Source of the DNA: Polytrichum commune
Taxonomy: Eukaryota > Streptophyta > Polytrichopsida > Polytrichales > Polytrichaceae
Length of the DNA stretch: 64,000 bases
NCBI GenBank assembly: GCA_950295325.1
Contig: OX485803.1
Coordinates: 7,256,001 to 7,320,000, forward strand
Direction of reading: 5' to 3'
Shown here: in pieces, positions 40,376 to 51,900 of the stretch
Position numbering within the stretch: position 1 is the stretch's first letter
How the letters are laid out: each line of letters opens with the position of its first letter
Translations under genes and position numbers: made by a program
The notes under the pieces: generated by a model
Database searches by the model: none
The model's input: only the letters and a program-made list of their open reading frames with translations
Told to the model about the DNA's origin: nothing

Positions 40376-43300
40376 TCATTCAATCCAAGGATGTGTGATG
40401 TCTACATAAACTCATAATGTTAGATCGAAGGTGTAAATGCAACGAACTATTTTACAACCTAAAATTCAAAATTTGTAGACAAGTTGGTTATGGAGTTAAC
40501 ATTTGAGACCCCAAATTGGTCTTATATGGGGTCCACTTGGAATGAATCGACACTCAACATGCTTTTACTGACCTTTTTCATCCGTGGCAAAGGCATTTAC
40601 ATAGACACACCCTAAGCCGGCATTGAATGGCATGTCACTTTGTGACAATAAACTTGCATGTGTAGTTGACATATATAATTGGTAAATGCTACATACAATA
40701 TATGCACCAATTGAACACACTATCTTAGTGTCCGTAAAGAAAGCCATCATAGGCTTAGTGGAAAGTCAAGTGGCAAGCTTGAACTTCCTAATAACCATGT
40801 AAATCTTTGGACTTTATGAAACATCCGTACCACGCTAGTTAATGAATATTTACATCATCTCGTCTATAGTCTTTCCATGTGATTTCCACGATCGAATTAT
40901 CTTTAGAATGCTTTGTCACCTTCAAAAGAACATGGATGAGTTTGCGGGGTTAAGTGGGAAGCTCCCGGAAAGCCTTGGTTGGAACACAAGAGGGAATTTA
41001 TCGCATACAAATGTATCTTTCATCCATCCAATACCAAAACTTGATTACATGTGAAGTTGTTGCCAATTCGTCTCATATGACTTGGACTGTATTAATTTGA
41101 TGGGTCTTCAAAACTAATTTATGCGGCAATTTGACCTTTAAAAAAGTAACCTCCATGATGCATACTATTTCATGGTGGTTTTGTTGAATGAATGAAAGGT
41201 ACGGTGGTATTCTATTGCTTGGTTTGAGGCAAGGGGGAGGTAGAATTTACATGCACACCTATGGGGAGCGCATGTTCTCACAATCGATTCATGGCTATTG
41301 GATAATATGAAATGTATGAGTGTGGATGAAGATCTCCGTTCCTCTTAAATCACAAATCCATATAGAAGTCGGGAGCCAATAAGACCATGTGGTTCCAATA
41401 GTAAGAAGAAGGCTACCCTTGCATGTATGTTGTTGCCATGTTGGTGGTCATAACTTCCTTACACACATGTAAACTTAAGGTGAAAATGTAGTGAGCTATT
41501 TCATAACATGTGAGATACTTTTTGAAGATTATTCTACCTTGGAATTAGCATCAAAGATCCCAAATAAGTTATGTGAGGCCCTCTTGGAATACATCATTCA
41601 ACAAACTTATTCGGTATGGGTTTTACCAGACCCCTACACATGTATAGAACAATGTATTAAGCAAATTGAGACTCGTGCATGTATTTTGAACATAGGAGAT
41701 TCTATATATGTAGTATTTGTTGGTGTGTTCTATGATAAAAATGGCCTAAACTAGGTTGTAATGTGAACTACATCTCTTGTTGTAAACATGTTTTGAATGT
41801 TGCACGTGTATCGTGTTTTCTCCAAAAAATCCTATTTCTAAATTGGTGTTTTGACCAAATTGCTTATTGAGTGTGTATATTAGGATGCCCATTGTGTTTA
41901 CCAATTTCCTTCCACCATATAATTTGTTGTGCAATGTGCATGTATTAATGATGCAAATGACATTGTCATGTGCATCCACACATCAAAGAAGGAAGTGGCT
42001 AAATCAAACAATTACAAGGCTTGTAAGCTATGCATGACACAATTTTTGACGTGTTTTTAGTACACAAAGTACACTAAATATTTCATTTAGTGCCATATGG
42101 TGTTTATGTCCTTATGGTAAATTTTCTAATGACACTGCTTATGAATAAGTCTACAAAATTGTCATCCCAACTTAGATTTTTATGATGAGGTGTTCTCATG
42201 GATGATTGAAATTGACGAAAAAATCACTTAGTGAGTGATAGTACAAGGAATGACAAATAACGTCAGGTTTACATTTAGTGTTGGTGACACTACATGGGCG
42301 GTTTACAATTAGTATCGAGCAAGAGAGATAGAATTGGTGATAGTAAATACAATATTTAGTGTAGTGATATTGCATTAGAAGATAGATAGATAGATTGGTT
42401 AGTAAAAATAAGATAGCCTATAGGTTGAGGGTTGATTTCTTTCAATTACATCACATCAAACTATTTTGACTTTCTCATGCATGCATTATGTAGCATGCAC
42501 ACAACTCCCACATTATATGGCCTTGATTATGATCACTTATAATGCATTGTAGTCCAATCTTGAGTAATATAATTTGTTTTGATGTAGGAAACTCGTGTAG
42601 CCCTTCTAACAAGGAATTCAAAAATATAATTATATATAGGAAATGAATATTCCTCAAAGCGTATAATTGCAATTAACATTTAATTATATGAGTTTTTTTA
42701 ATTACAAGTTATAATAGGCCAAACTACCCAACTTTTGGGGTTTTTTTAATAAAAATTTAAGGTTTTTTTATTATACACAAAACATTGCCGAAGAATTTTA
42801 ATTTTAATCAGAGGCAACTACTCATGTGGATCTTTTAAAATTATATGCTCCACAAGGTTATTTTTTTGGGGGGAAAGGTGTTTCATATACATTGTGGAGT
42901 TTTTTTTACAGTAAATATGCAACTCAACTTTTTCTACATCACATTTAATTTATATTCACCCAACTTTTTGGTCCTTTAATTTTGTATAATTTGATATAAT
43001 TTTTATGAAAGCCGTCCTTTAAGCCATTTTAATGCCGATGCACCCTGCGTATAATATGGGAGTTGCATACTTAGGGCATTATGGATTTTAAATCAACAAA
43101 ATCGTGCAAATCTTCATGTTGTAGAACAGTCTACTTGATTTTCACCTTCCCATGGATGAGTTTACATAGACACCACAAAAACCTAACTAGGAATCTTGAT
43201 CTCCAACACTCATCATCAAGGGTTACATCCCTCCTAGAGTGTGTTGTTGATTTGTCATGATTTAAGCTCACTAGATTATATTGGGGTCTACGACCCCAAC

Positions 43301-44445
43301 ATAGATGTTAGTTTAGCTTAAATAAGTAATCCCCGTGATCTACATGGTAGTCAACGTTTTCACCCTCCTAACATTGTGAAATGTGAATCTTGGTAGGCAA
43401 TGTGAATCTTTGCCCTCTAACAAGGGCTCTAGAGCCACATGGAGTCTCTTTGGTGTGTATGGACATGTAAACATGTGGAGGGCTAACTTACAAAAGAAAA
43501 GGTTGGGGCTTGTACACGTACCGGCGCTTGGTGGAGTTGCTACACATCCACTGTATACAACAAAGAGGGCTCAATAGATATAAAAGGGAGGTAATAAATC
43601 AAGTCAAGTTAAATTAGAGGAGCAATGCTAGAGCTAGACACCCACCTCTTTGAGTTGGACCCCTCACCAACACTACCCAAGGTGGAAATGCAATCAATTC
43701 TATCATAGCATGTAATTTTATTTCTTCTTCTTCTTCTTCTAGATGATTTGACCCTAAATTACTCTAGAGAGGACCATTTGAAATGAAATAACCACAAATT
43801 TTACAAGGGTCATATTTTTTACTAGGCCCCTCTTTACCTTGGTAACAATAGTTGGGGCCTAGCCCAAAGAGGTAAGTGTTTAGCCCCGGCCCAAGAGCAA
43901 TGACTGGGCTTTGATGGAAGTGTTGAGTTTGTGGTTGGTGGTTGAGGGCCAATCCATTTCCAAGTAAACCCCAATGTTACCTTTGGTGCTTTGAAGAGTT
44001 TACAAGCTATAAAATAGTGCAACATGTGTGTCACCCTCCCAGTGAACGAGATTACCTAGAGCATTAGTTGGCCAACAAAAGTTAATATGATGTATAATTA
44101 AGATATATCGTGGAAAGGCCCAACGGATGTTGAATGTTGAGGGCAAATTGACGCTAATACAATCATCCAAAATTCCAATACAACTGGTTGTAGACAGGGG
44201 TGTGACGATGTTGTGTCGAGTGGACAATGTATAGATAACCCAAGACATTATTTCATATCCATGGGTATAATAGGTTGGGACGGCATGGACCTAAACACAA
44301 GTACCTTACATGCATTCACATGGAGGAAATGACTTATAAGAGAAAGGGCTAGGGCTTGCACATATATTAGAGTTGCTAGAGTTGTTGTGTACCCATCATA
44401 CACAACAAAGAAGGCTCGCAAAGCAAAGAAGTGGAAAGGTAGAGG
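40376..44445. other. AT-rich intergenic stretch with repeat fragments
   Basis: No gene supportable. 41055-41240 contains fragments (CAATTCGTCTCA, ATGATGCATACTATTTCA, GAATGAATGAAAGGTACG) related to the repeats at 45.2-45.8 kb. 43500-43580 and 44345-44420 share a GGGCTTG...GTTGCTA...ACACAACAAAGA-type sequence. A GATA repeat lies near 42380. Confidence 0.4.
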
Positions 44446-44456
44446 TATGCTTGCCA
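44446..44456. repeat. left target-site duplication of the SINE
   Basis: TATGCTTGCCA at 44446-44456 is repeated exactly at 44828-44838, flanking the SINE body. Confidence 0.9.
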
Positions 44457-44827
44457 AGGCACCACGGGCCTTGGCTTGGTGGTTAGGGCTCATGGCCCCC
44501 AATGAGGAGGTTGTGGGTTCTATTCCCCATGCCGGCGTGGTGCTCACCACCTTAGTCCACCCAACTATGGTGGGGGGTCCTTGGACCTTGTTGTATGGGT
44601 ACCTCAAAGCCCTTTGGGGGGATACCATGTCCGGTATCTTCAAGGCACTAGTGGCTAGCTAGGAACTAGTATAGTGTGTCACTATAGTGTCCATCCTCGA
44701 AAGGGGAGAGTAGTATTGTCCCAGTGTCCCCTTGTCCAGTGGGCATCGGGTCATTGGCATTACGAACGGACACTTTATTCACGCCGGCCCCTTGCTAAAA
44801 AGGGACCGGAGTTTCTATCTATCTATC
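44457..44827 (+). mobile_element. tRNA-derived SINE, about 371 bp, complete with target-site duplications
   Basis: The 5' part resembles a tRNA gene. A Pol III A-box-like TGGCTTGGTGG lies at 44472-44482, and a B-box-like GGTTCTATTCC (consensus GGTTCRANTCC) at 44516-44526, spaced as in tRNA genes. The region after the tRNA part has no coding match. The element ends in a simple TCTA repeat ((TCTA)n, 44815-44827). Perfect 11-bp direct repeats TATGCTTGCCA flank it, the signature of LINE-dependent retroposition. It inserted on the plus strand into a dispersed repeat. The 91-codon frame at 44387-44662 is SINE sequence, not a gene. The near-intact ends suggest a fairly recent insertion. Confidence 0.9.
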
Positions 44828-45229
44828 TATGCTTGCCATGTTCCACTTGAGATAAAATAGAGGGTAGGGAATAAAGTAAGATGCAAGAGCGAGGAATGAG
44901 ATTTGATGGAAGTGATGAGTGTGTGTTGGTAGTTGAGGATCAATTCATTCCAAGTGAAGACGACTACACTAATTTGGGAGTTTTATGTGCTATTTTTGGC
45001 ACAATCTAATTAATAAATACAAAATTTAAAGCTACAAAATAGTTTGATTCAATTCAACATCTCTAGCCACACCAATTAAAACGAATTGCTCTTAACCCCA
45101 TAGGATTTACTTATTAATTCAATTTTTCTTAGAACCCCTCAATACATGATGATTGAGATTATGTAGACACGGCGAGAGGGAATTGTTGCATGGTGTAATG
45201 CTCATCCATCCAACATTCATCTCTTGAGA

Positions 45230-45791
45230 CAAATCAATCACAAACTTATAGGGGGTCTTTTGAAGCTAATTCCAATATCAAACCAACTAAAGGGGAAAAA
45301 AAACTCAAGACTATATAAGAGTTGAAACAAACCCTTAAAACTTAATGTTGGATGAATGAGAGGTACATTTGTATGTGACAATTTACTCTAGTTCCACAAC
45401 ATCAATGCCCCTTTCCCTAACTTGTTGGAGAAGGGGTTAGGGGCGGACACGTAGATATCTTGGAGTGGTAACATTGGAGTTGCTACATACACCCATTTGA
45501 CAAGCAAACTCGACCCCCTATAAGGTTGTGGCTAATTCATCTCAAAAGATATGTGTATGTGTAGACTAATTCATGGTTTTTGAAGCTAATTATAGTGTCA
45601 AATCAACATTAAACATATCACCTTCACATTGCATATTATGTCACTGCTTTTATGTTGGATGAACGAGAGGTACACTCACATGTGATAATTCCCTCTCACC
45701 CCACCAAAAGGAGATAGGCCTCCCTCCCTCCCTAACTTATTGGAGAGGAAAGGGTTGGGCAAACATACAAGTATCTTAGGGGCATTAGAGT

Positions 45792-45800
<9 letters not shown>
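45230..45800. repeat. dispersed/tandem repeat, two copies
   Basis: Two successive blocks share TTTTGAAGCTAATT, a TCAAACCAAC/TCAAATCAAC word, TATGTTGGATGAxxGAGAGGT and a following GTGATAATT-like word, about 310 bp apart (near 45255-45390 and 45575-45690). Fragments of the same family lie at 39228-39260 and 41055-41240. Confidence 0.5.

Positions 45801-45830
<30 letters not shown>
45799..45830. repeat. (CA)16 microsatellite
   Basis: An uninterrupted run of CA dinucleotides. The open frame across it on the minus strand (CVCVCV) is an artefact of the repeat. Confidence 0.95.
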
Positions 45831-45832
<2 letters not shown>

Positions 45833-46042
45833 ACACATAGCCGAGAAGGCTGCGAACTACACAATGGTCCATAGGATAGTGGTTGATAAGCTATGGTGGC
45901 AACGAGACCTTCACTGACCCTCATCTGTTGCGAGACATATTTGGTGTTACTCATGGATGCAAACTGTAGGTTATGGGTGACACGATCTTTGCATGAATTA
46001 ATAAAACACACAAGAGAGTTGTTGTAAGTGCCCTTCTACTTA

Positions 46043-46700
46043 GACGAGCAACCAATCAAGGACTAGTACAGAGAACCGCGGAGAAGAGAGTGGACGACGA
46101 GGTGTTGCTACAAGTCATCCACCAACTCGGGTTGGACATCAATCATAACTGATAAGCTCAATTGGACGTAATTTGAGAGATGTGGATGATATAGTGGGTC
46201 CATGGATGAAAAACTGTGATGACCACCACCCTTGGAGTGCTCTTGGATGAGCGACCGGTTAAGGACTAGTACAGAGAACTGCAGAGAAGAAAGTGGACGA
46301 GGAGGTGCCGCCGCAAGTCATCCATCGACTCGGGCTGGACATCAATCATAACCGATAAGCTCATGGACACAATTTGAGAGATGTGGATGATATCAGGGTC
46401 CATGGATGAGAAATTGTGACGACCACCACCCTTGGAGTGCTCTTGGATGAGCAACCAATTAAGGACTAGTACAGAGAACCGCGGAGAAGAGAGTGGATGA
46501 CGAGGTGCCGCCGCAAGTCATCCACCAACTCGGGCTGGACATCATTCATAACCGATCAGCTCATGGATGCAAATTGAGAGATGGGGATGATATTGTGGGT
46601 CCATGGATGAAAAACTGTGACGACCACCACCCTTGGAGTGCTGTTGGATGAGCGACCGGTTAAGCCCAGCATAAGGTGGAGTTACAAGGGAGCAGCGGCG
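46043..46700. repeat. 200-bp tandem repeat, three full units plus partial fourth
   Basis: Units start at 46043, 46246, 46446 and 46647 (spacing 203, 200 and 201 bp). Each begins with a GAxGAGC-ACC word and AAGGACTAGTACAGAGAAC, followed by GTCATCCA, ACTCGGG, TTTGAGAGATGTGGATGATA and GACCACCACCCTTGGAGTGC. The units are about 90% alike by eye, so the array is young compared with the one at 0.6-1.8 kb. The minus strand of each unit carries the same partly open frame (HSKGGGRHxFSSMDP), so an amplified gene or transposon fragment is possible. Confidence 0.9.
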
Positions 46701-46929
46701 AAGTAAGTTAGAGAGGCAGGCGAGAAGGGCCTGACTCCTGCCTCGGGTGTTGGCCATGTTGGACACAGATAGCCCCCCCACCCCACCCTTCCCCTCCCCT
46801 CCTTTCCTTGCGTCTAACTTAACTTAACCTTAACTTATGTTACAGGGAGCAGCAACGGCTGGCCTGGGCTTTGATGGAAGTGATGAGCCTGTGATGGTGC
46901 TTGCTGCTGCTGCCTGCCTGCTCTCTTTC

Positions 46930-47522
46930 TGTCTAGTTGAACGCACATCAACCACAGCACAGCACAACAAATTACAGCACAGCACAGACAGAGAGAGACC
47001 CACAAACAGACACAGAGAGAGACAGAGAGAGGGAGAGAGAGCCAGACAGAGAGAGGGGGAAAGAAGAGAGAGAGAGAAGAGAGAAGCAGAAGAAGCCACA
47101 ACACCTACGTGACTTAGAACAATACCTTCCTCCCATCACATACATACGTTACTACTTTGTCTTGGTTTTTCTCTTTTCAGCTTGGCGTCCTCTCTCTCTC
47201 TCTCTCTTTCTCTCTCTTCCTCCCTACCCATACGGACTCATCGCATCGCATCATCGCATGACAAGCATGTCGCACATCACCTGCCCTGCGTTAATTGCAT
47301 CCCTGCTGGATGTGCACGGATGTGTGTGAGCCACACGAATCAAGCATACCACGCCATACCATACCATACCGTAGTAGTTCGGGGGTTGCGCGAGGAGGAG
47401 AACTCCAAACGAAATTGGGGGAAGCGGGAGATGTTGGGTGGAGGCGTAGTAGGGTAATAATGCTTGGGGCATGGGCATGGGAAGTGGAATTGGGGCATAT
47501 GTGGTGACGAAAGGGGCTTGAT

Positions 47523-47564
<42 letters not shown>

Positions 47565-47570
47565 GTGTGT
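46930..47570. repeat. purine/pyrimidine simple-repeat cluster
   Basis: A GA/GACA-rich block at 46985-47095, (CT)n at 47191-47218 and (GA)n at 47525-47561. The long overlapping frames here are read from these low-complexity tracts. The cluster lies about 1.4-2 kb before the PHD-gene start codon and may mark its promoter or 5' leader. Confidence 0.8.
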
Positions 47571-48946
47571 TAATTGCTGGCCGTATGTACACATTTGTGC
47601 ATTGAGAAGGAACCCCCGTTTCGAAAGGAACTTAAGTTAGATCTTTTTCCTCAACCTGTGCCGGTGGCGGCTTTTTGTGTAGATTGCAGTTTGGCTTTCG
47701 GTGTTGATGGGGACGGGAGTATTGATGGAGCCCTTGGGGGAAGTTCTTCTGGAGGTTTATGACACGGGGGAGAAGAAGAAGTGAGAGGGATAAGAAGAAG
47801 AAGTTGCGCGGAGCATGTCTTTTTTACCTGCTATGGTACATTACAGGATTTTCCTCCAGGGGGTTACAAAAGCACATCATCATCGACGTCTCCCATATCC
47901 ATCCGTTTTGAGTACTCATCACCACATGGATCGCTTCGGTATACGAGTGAGTGAGGGAGGGAGTGAGGGAGGGAGTGAGGTTGGTGGTTTATTTTCCCAG
48001 TAACGTGGAAGGTGTGACAGGATAGTTCGGAGACGGAAATACGTGCCCTCCTATCTTTTCAGGGTTAGGGTAGACACCGAATATTCAGTGCAGGGTTCGC
48101 ACGACCACCGGTACATGTTAAGGAGGTGATGGATGGTGATCATCGTTGTTGTTGGCGGGGAATTAAGACGTAAAATTGCTGTGGCTTCGGTGGCACGGCA
48201 CAACTGACCTAGTCGGACTCCATCGAGAACTTTTTGCTTTTGCGACCTGAAGCCTCGAGGGTTGGTGCTGCTGATGATTGTAGAGCAAGTAACCGAATGA
48301 GGGGTTGCATGGTTGCCATAATTCGTGGTTGCGGGGCTGAAGAAGAGGGTGATGCATGTGGGAACGGTGTATGCAAGAATGTGAGGGATGCAGAAGGGAG
48401 AAGCTTAGCGGACGTTCCATTCCAGCCCAACACCAATTAGGGTAGTGAACAGCTACACTAATAATGCCAATTTGCTGCACCTTTGGGAAGTAGTTGCATT
48501 TTTTGTCCATTTTCTGTTGGGTTGAAGATTGCATTTCTGCATACAAATCTGGAGTGCATTGCAAACTACTACAATCATCGCATCCAGGAAGATCGTTTGG
48601 GTTATATAGGCCCCCATGGAATTTCACTCGTTAGACCATTTTCTGATAACATCATCATCTCCCTTTTTAAAACGGTTACCCCACAGACTGCAAATTTCTG
48701 ACAATCAGACGGTGTTGTATGATGTAACATCATCAGGTGTATCAGTTTTGGTTTTCTTGACTACTTGCTGTGAAAGCTCCTTGGATAGAAAAAGGTGTAT
48801 CCTGTTTAGGGTAGATGCATTGTAGAATAGGGGAATTTGCATTGCGGAGGTTGTTCTGTTGAGGGTTATGCGACATTGTTATTCGACTTGAAATGCATAC
48901 CTGATGGTTTTGTGTGATTGCAGGGGCAGAGTGAGCATGGACTAAC
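47571..48946 (+). promoter_or_regulatory. probable promoter, 5' leader and leader intron of the PHD gene
   Basis: The coding start at 48947 is preceded by a good splice acceptor (TGTGTGATTGCAG, ending at 48923) and only 23 bases of leader. This suggests that a 5'-untranslated intron ends there and that the first exon lies upstream. Its donor was not identified. A GGGAGTGA word is repeated at 47950-47980. No coding frame is convincing. Confidence 0.4.
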
Positions 48947-51900
48947 ATGGATCCAGTAGAACCAGGAGCTGACATTGCTCCTCGGGTTGCTCCGGTGGCT
49001 TGTAGAGTTGCCATGTTTCAACCTCGTGTAAAGACCTTGCAGGAGCTGCTTCGGAAGACTACCAAGATCTCCAAGGCACAGGTAGGATATCATGTCAGTT
49101 CCGTCTGCCTTAACTTATTCTTCGTCATCGTCATCACTGGATGGTTACACCCTGTGCTTTTCGAACAAGGTTGCACAAAAAGAATAAGAAAAACACTTAT
49201 TTATCTATGTCAAACATTATTTTTAAGCATCCTTTACGTCACTTCTCATGTATCCCATATCCTTCCCTCATACATGGATCTGGCGGACCTTCTCCAGCCA
49301 TCGGAACTTACCCTTTAACCAACTAGATATATTTTAATTCCAGCTATTTGAGAGCCTTTGAGATATCAGCCATTGACGTGATTGCTTGACTCACAGACTT
49401 CACCTGTGCTGACGGAAGGAGCTCGCATGCGAGGTCCGGGTGTGAAGGAGGTGAGGCACCTTTCTCTTATCCAATGACATGTGAATTTAACTGTTCTAGT
49501 ACATGTGGAAGTCTGAGCAGATACACATTCCACTCATTTCTAGGAATATGTTTCTTCATGGATTTGTCACTTCCCTTGGCTGTACTCGTGACCTACATTT
49601 AGTGCTCAGTTGAGATGTGTTCTTGTTGCTTCAAACTACAGTTTGTATTCTGGTTCAAAAGGTAATTGCTGAAAAGTTGATGGCCTCTTCTCTCTGGGGA
49701 CAGGAATGCTACAACTGTGGGGGTTTTGTGGTGGACGGCGAGCTCCAGAAGTGTAGCACTTGTGAGTTTTGGCAAGCTGATTAGCTTTTCAAATTATTGC
49801 AGCTCATCCCATGCTTTCTTCCTACTGAGCAGGTTATGGGAGCCAGTTGTTGTTTGCAAGCAGCAATGTCACTTAAAAGTTTGTATCTGATGTGCTTACT
49901 TGGTGCATAAAGCCTTAAGGGGTCTATTTTCCATTCATCTGATACCGAGCTGGTTCCCTGATTTATAATCTGTTTGGCTTTCGCCAGGTGATCGTGGGTT
50001 TCATGCCTCTTGCTTGAACAAGCCTGTAAATGTATGTGCTTCTATTGCCATTCTTACGAAGCATTTTTGATGTCCTGTCTGTAAAGGTTTAGGAAGTTTT
50101 TCAGAGGTGTTTGGGTCTAGAGGTTGAAACTGAGAGGTGGAACATTATATGTTTTGAGTGTGCCATGTTGCAATTAAGTGCGGTTCTCACCAGAGCGTTG
50201 ATATTCTTGTGCCATGGAAGTGGCAAACGGGCATTGATGATAATCTAAATAGTACCACTTGAGATGTATGTAAGTTCCTGATTTGTTAGTCACAAGTTCT
50301 CATGAGCTGATTGTGTGCTGCAACTAAATTCAGCACAGTCAGTGAATGTAGGCCATGTTTCCTATGAATCTAGTTTCCATCTGTGCTTATATGAACTTGG
50401 TGTGGATCATGTGTGTAGACTTTTGCAAGCGGAGAAGTTTGGTGTTGTGGTTTATGTGATGATTCTGAAAGTCTGGAAGATGATACGCAAGCGGTGGACA
50501 GAACTCCAGGTGACAGTATGACAAGTAGTCAAACGACAAGTAGTCTGCGAAAGGCAAGTGCCTCTGCAGGCAAGAAAAAGACAACCAACATTCGAGGGTT
50601 GAAAGAAGTTGTGCAGCAAGAGGAAGCAAATCTCTTAGATAGCAGGTTGCTACCGACTGATTCACATGAAGGCAAGTCTCCAGAGGAAGACTCCATGATT
50701 GTCAATCAGACTGTCAATGCTGCAGGCAGTGATACCAGCAAAAGCAACATTGCTGGAGTTGAGGTAGAAATTCCAGCTGAGCTGCTTGAGGAGAACAAAC
50801 GGAGTAAACGTGGTCGCCTTCTTAAGAGCACGGGACATGTCTTGCCTTACAAACGTCGACGAGCAGATTATGGGACTTCTAAGGCCAAACCAAGTAGTTC
50901 TAGTGCAACGCTCAGCACAAAAGAAGGTGTAGATTCTGAATCAAAGGATGGTAAAGATGCGGATGAGGAATATTTCCTCATGAATGATACCAGTGCTAGT
51001 GTTTTACAACAAGCAGACGTAGAGGAACCTGCGGTGGAGTCTCTAAGAGATCATGATGGAGCTAGTAGTTCTTTTGTGAACGCACATCATCTTGGCAGTG
51101 CAGAGAATGCTCCAGTTAAATTCCCTGATGCTGCTGCTACTGTCTGCACTGCTGTTAAACGAGATGACGATGATGCCGAAGTGGGGGTTGATGGGAATAG
51201 AGCCAGTTCAACCAATATTTCTAGAAAGGATGTGTCTGGGTTGCACTCTCTAGATAAAAGCAAGACAAAGATAAGCAAGGACTGTGCAGGGGAGTCAGAT
51301 CCGCAGGCAGGTGCAGTTGAGGCTCTGGAGACAACCAGGTTGGGTCTGGGGATGCAATCTGACAGGTTTCTTGCTGGCAAGGACAAGGGTGAACTTGGAG
51401 CCAGCAAGCGTATCACTGATGCTGCCAAGTTGGACATTCTTGTTCCGAGCGCCCATGATGCTGACAACAAGCAACGGGTTGTGAGTGATTCTAGCAGTCA
51501 TCTGGATGTAGCAGCTTCTCCTTCTGCTTCGGAGGTTGTTGTAATTAGCCAGGTTCCGAATGCAGGTGATGCATCCACTACTAGGCAGGAGCTATGTAAC
51601 GGTGTGGAAGCAGCTTCACCAAGAAGTACGGAGACAAAGAATGTGCACACACACATCAACAAACAGTTTGGAAAAAAACAAGACAATCAGCTTGATAAGA
51701 GAGATAAGTTGGTCTTGGGGAATGTCGCGGATGCTGTTAGTGAGGATTCAGGGTCTTTGCACAGAAATGTAACATCATGTGTACCAGAGGACGCCATGGG
51801 TAAGTCAGGGGAGGCAATGGAAATGGATCCATTGAATGAACAATCCCCACCATCAATGCGAATACATGAAACAATACCACACAATGGACCTATTTTGCGA

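Noticed and set aside
44460-44535. tRNA-like promoter boxes suggesting a tRNA gene
   Set aside because: No clover-leaf closes, the B box departs from consensus and the segment is the head of a SINE with its own target-site duplications.
46043-46700. Regular repeats considered as a CRISPR array
   Set aside because: The unit is about 200 bp with no distinct spacers, in a plant nuclear context.
46830-47594. Several 84-130-codon frames on both strands
   Set aside because: All are read through GA/CT simple repeats.
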